Of a stretch of DNA of 5,200 nt, positions 2,346-5,200 are shown one piece after another. The notes below the pieces were generated by a model, which had not been told where the DNA came from, made no database searches, and saw nothing but the letters and a program-made list of their open reading frames with translations. Where the stretch lies: contig CAMYFZ010000087.1 in the NCBI GenBank assembly GCA_947255165.1, positions 1 to 5,200 on the forward strand, written 5' to 3'. Origin of the DNA: an uncultured Varibaculum sp. GTDB taxonomy: Bacteria; Actinomycetota; Actinomycetes; Actinomycetales; Actinomycetaceae. The stretch's first letter is position 1. Each line of letters opens with the position of its first letter. Made by a program: the position numbers and the translations under genes.

Positions 2346-5200
2346 ATAAAGACCAGCTGCTGGGTAGCCGTGAAGAATTTTCGCGAATATTTCCGAACAC
2401 ATCACGCCGGATTACCCTAGGTTTACAGGTTGAAAATAGCTTATTGACTGCCGGTCTCCAGCCTCGGCCTTGAATAATTTTTTTAGTGCCCGCCAGCGCA
2501 TCTTCTGGCACACCCTCCCCAGCTAAATAAAGAGGGCGGAGTCTGAGCTTATCTTCAGCAGGGAACCCATCTACCGACCAATGGGAAAGTCCGGGATATT
2601 CCGATAATAAAGTTGCAATATCCCCTTTTCTTTCCGTAGACAAATCCAGTTCCAGCTCGTCATCGACTACTAGCCAACCTAAATACTCGGCATTGCCTTC
2701 CCGGAAAGCCTCCCGTAACTTCATCTCGGCATTACGCACCGAAATGCTTTGTTCTGGCAAATCAACCTGGAATAGATCAACCCCAGCTTTATTCGGTAAA
2801 TCAACCGTAAATACCCTGAGCATCGCATATACCGGTTTTTTGTGACCTATAATTCGGTAAATCCGTGCATGGTGGATAGAAGTTCGTAGCAACGCCCAGC
2901 CATTCCGAACTTTGAGCCTGGCAGTCTTGCTTGGGAAAATTCCAACACTGTCATCTGCAGCAAAATGACTGCCGTTAACCACTATTTTTCGTTCCGGATT
3001 AGCCGGCAGACCCTCTGCCCATACAAAATCAGGCAAGCGGGTCAAAGCACACCACAAAGCCGGGGTTTCTGCCCGATCAATATCATTCATCGACCAGGCA
3101 TCACCCAGGCGTTTACGATGAAGTTTCTTCACTTCCTCATGCAGTTTCCCGTCCCCGAGCCGCAAACGGAAATTAGAGAACACCGGAATCTGGTCATCAG
3201 CCAACGCTTGGTTATAAATTTCTGTCAGATAACGCATCTGCTCTAGCCAAACCGCATAGATCTTTTGCTGAGCAAAAGTGCTACCATTCCAGCTCTTCCA
3301 ATTTTGCTCACCACCAGCCATAATTTGGCCGCGCCGAAGATTTTCTCGCTCCACCAAAGTCTGCGCTACTGCGGGGCGCATCATCGCGATAGTAGCGGCA
3401 TCCATCGCATGATGGCGCCTGTCCAGACGGGTTTTTCCCCGTCCTCCAATCAGATTAACCCGTCCTTCAAAACCTGAAGCTCGTCGGGCAGCAGCAGTAA
3501 TCGAGCCATTAAACACTCGTACCTTAACTTTATTTTCAGAGTCCGCTTCTTGCCCTTCGCTAGTGTCATTCTCTGTACCCGACTGCCCTTGCGGGGTGCG
3601 ATAACGTTGCTCAATCCGATGAGCCAGTTCGCGCGCCATCCAGCTGACTGCTTCCATAGAGCGGTTATCAATCTCGGGATCGGCTTTGGTTCGCGATAGC
3701 CTGTCAATCACCCCCGCCCGCAAACTTTTGTCATCCTTAACTGAGGTATCGGTAAACCAACCTTTTACCCTAGAAATCGCCTCTTGCTGGCTAACTCCCG
3801 GAATATTTGTTTGCGCAGCCCAAACCGCGAAAGGAATATTACTTTTCTCCTGGTTACACCGCCTACAAACTGCCACCAGATTATCCCTGGTATTCGTAGA
3901 TCCCACGCCTCGCCGCGGAACGATGTGATCCATTTCTGCAGTAGCAAAAGTAATATGGGTTCCACAGTAAAGACACTCGCAATGTTGCCGCTGCAGCGCC
4001 TGCTGCTTGCGAATCGCAGCGATACGCGGCAACCCCGAAAGATTCTGGCTCCCCTCTAGCTGCTGCCGCGCCTCCTCGTTCTTCTTAAAACGTTGTGCTT
4101 GGAAACGTTGCAGTTCATTTACCTTTGCCTTGGACATGAAGGCTTCGCGTACGTGCTCAATATTTACCTGTTGCGGTATGCCCCATTCGGCTTCTGCTCG
4201 CAGCAACCAGCGATTAACTCCCTTCAAAACCCTGTCCACCACCGGATTTCCCACCGGTTCACCCACCGGAACAGCAGGAGGCTTCCACTCCGGGGAAACC
4301 CCGAACTCTGCTTCCCGTGCCTGCTGCAAATCGACATTATCGGCCAAAATTCGTTCGGTTATCCGTCCCAAACTTTCTACCGAATAGGCCGCCCTGCCGA
4401 TAGGGAGCCTCACCGAGGACTCTAGTTTCTCTAAGTCTTCATCATTCAGACTGGCAACAAAATCAGCAGCTATCTGTTCTTCTCGGCTGGCAGCTTCCCC
4501 GGGTGCGGATGCGCGAGAAATCTGCTCAATAAACGCACATCTTTCCAGGTAACTGGCTGCACGCCACCACTGTTGCACTGGCTTAATACTGCACTTAGTC
4601 AAACGGATATTCGTTTCATCAACCGGCGGAGTATTCCCGGTTCGCTCTCCATCCGCCGTCAATTTCCCGGTTCCGAGCAAATCCTGGCGTTCTATCTCTA
4701 AAACTTTAGCCACCTCTATCCAGGTGGGAACCTTCTTGCGGTCTGGGTCGCTTAAGAACTTGAACAAGGAACTCATTTCTTCGCCGGTCAAACGGCGTTC
4801 TTTCTGTCCGTCCTCGCCCTCGCGAATCCGCAGATTAGCAATAATGGTGGCAATCCGATAACGCTGAAAAGCCGGATGAGCCTTTTCAGCGCGATCTAAA
4901 TGTTCCTGCCCTGGCAAGGCATCTTTCCCCACCTTTTCGGCAGCGCTACCCTTGGGTGATTTTGACGCAAAAACTCTATCGATTAACTGATTGCCTAAAT
5001 CTTCGCTTATTTTCTGACGGGAAAAAATCTTTTTAAGTTCTGTGGCGTAATCAGTTTGCAAGAGTTTCCCAGCCAAAATACCGGCATCACCACGTATCTT
5101 TTCCCCGCGATCAAGAAGGTAAAGCAGCTGCCCCGGGGTTAAGCTCTCAGGCAAAATTCGCCCAGTTTTTTCTGCAACTCGCGACCGCAAAGCAACGACT
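2344..5200 (-). CDS. cas9: CRISPR-associated endonuclease Cas9, type II-C (N-terminus cut off by the window)
   Basis: The frame is open to the right edge. The TTG at 5188-5190 is counted as residue 1 for numbering only, as it is probably an internal leucine. The 948 visible residues align with A. naeslundii Cas9 from about its residue 170, so the whole protein is near 1,120 residues; RuvC-I and the arginine-rich bridge helix lie outside. Visible in order: the alpha-helical recognition lobe (1-330); RuvC-II with E345 in NIEHVREAF; the HNH domain with D421-H422 (MDHIVP) and N446; zinc ligands C406, C409, C442, C445 as in AnaCas9; RuvC-III with H594 and D597 in RRHHAMDA; then the wedge and PAM-interacting region to the PSSWSL end. 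An insertion of about 18-20 residues lies near 532-553. It cuts DNA matching the crRNA using HNH and RuvC. It is the first of the three visible cas genes. PAM unknown. Confidence 0.97.
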   Translation of the reverse strand, partial: VVALRSRVAEKTGRILPESLTPGQLLYLLDRGEKIRGDAGILAGKLLQTDYATELKKIFSRQKISEDLGNQLIDRVFASKSPKGSAAEKVGKDALPGQEHLDRAEKAHPAFQRYRIATIIANLRIREGEDGQKERRLTGEEMSSLFKFLSDPDRKKVPTWIEVAKVLEIERQDLLGTGKLTADGERTGNTPPVDETNIRLTKCSIKPVQQWWRAASYLERCAFIEQISRASAPGEAASREEQIAADFVASLNDEDLEKLESSVRLPIGRAAYSVESLGRITERILADNVDLQQAREAEFGVSPEWKPPAVPVGEPVGNPVVDRVLKGVNRWLLRAEAEWGIPQQVNIEHVREAFMSKAKVNELQRFQAQRFKKNEEARQQLEGSQNLSGLPRIAAIRKQQALQRQHCECLYCGTHITFATAEMDHIVPRRGVGSTNTRDNLVAVCRRCNQEKSNIPFAVWAAQTNIPGVSQQEAISRVKGWFTDTSVKDDKSLRAGVIDRLSRTKADPEIDNRSMEAVSWMARELAHRIEQRYRTPQGQSGTENDTSEGQEADSENKVKVRVFNGSITAAARRASGFEGRVNLIGGRGKTRLDRRHHAMDAATIAMMRPAVAQTLVERENLRRGQIMAGGEQNWKSWNGSTFAQQKIYAVWLEQMRYLTEIYNQALADDQIPVFSNFRLRLGDGKLHEEVKKLHRKRLGDAWSMNDIDRAETPALWCALTRLPDFVWAEGLPANPERKIVVNGSHFAADDSVGIFPSKTARLKVRNGWALLRTSIHHARIYRIIGHKKPVYAMLRVFTVDLPNKAGVDLFQVDLPEQSISVRNAEMKLREAFREGNAEYLGWLVVDDELELDLSTERKGDIATLLSEYPGLSHWSVDGFPAEDKLRLRPLYLAGEGVPEDALAGTKKIIQGRGWRPAVNKLFSTCKPRVIRRDVFGNIRENSSRLPSSWSL

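Noticed and set aside
4007..4425. Two plus-strand open frames of 110-126 codons antisense to cas9
   Set aside because: They are shadows of the cas9 codons, with no recognisable domain or start signal. The same applies to the frames at 2965-3246, 3265-3477, 3450-3707, 3686-3928 and 3765-4059.
5188..5190. TTG as the start codon of cas9
   Set aside because: The frame stays open to the window edge, and a protein starting here would lack RuvC-I and the bridge helix, which the closest family members have in about 170 preceding residues.

Overview
The window holds most of a type II-C CRISPR-Cas locus plus a small toxin-antitoxin-like gene pair. The Cas9 fragment can be aligned by eye, from memory, along its visible length with Actinomyces naeslundii Cas9 (AnaCas9). 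It matches at every catalytic residue and at the four zinc-binding cysteines. The CRISPR repeat resembles that of Corynebacterium diphtheriae. With roughly 50% GC, this points to a moderate-GC actinobacterium, plausibly Actinomycetaceae (a relative of Actinomyces, Varibaculum, Mobiluncus or Arcanobacterium). The genus is a guess.

Layout: 1-141 is non-coding, rich in inverted repeats, and unidentified. 142-626 (minus strand) carries two overlapping small genes: a BrnT/RelE-like putative toxin followed by a helix-turn-helix putative antitoxin. Their promoter region (591-640) lies inside a perfect 9-bp inverted repeat and abuts the CRISPR array. 644-1070 is an array of seven 37-bp repeats and six 28-bp spacers at an exact 65-bp period. 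The first repeat is degenerate over its 5' third. 1071-1121 is a very short gap holding an imperfect inverted copy of the repeat (a candidate tracrRNA anti-repeat) and a plus-strand terminator-like hairpin. 1122-5200 (minus strand) carries cas2, cas1 and cas9, transcribed cas9 to cas1 to cas2. No csn2 or cas4 is present, which defines II-C. Cas9 runs off the right edge and lacks about 170 N-terminal residues (RuvC-I, bridge helix) and the operon promoter.

How it works: Cas1-Cas2 would insert spacers, and Cas9 with crRNA and tracrRNA would cut matching DNA. The repeat orientation indicates crRNAs made from the plus strand, converging on the 3' end of cas2. Each repeat ends in an extended -10-like motif, as in Neisseria type II-C arrays, so each spacer may have its own promoter. 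The most interesting part is the array/cas2 junction. There the last repeat is followed directly by an anti-repeat that can pair with it (6 bp, an 8-nt bulge, then 14 bp) and by a hairpin with a T-tract. That would make a tracrRNA driven from the last repeat, or a naturally fused single-guide-like RNA carrying spacer 6. The sequence shows the pairing potential; function is inference. A conventional tracrRNA could lie beyond the right edge.
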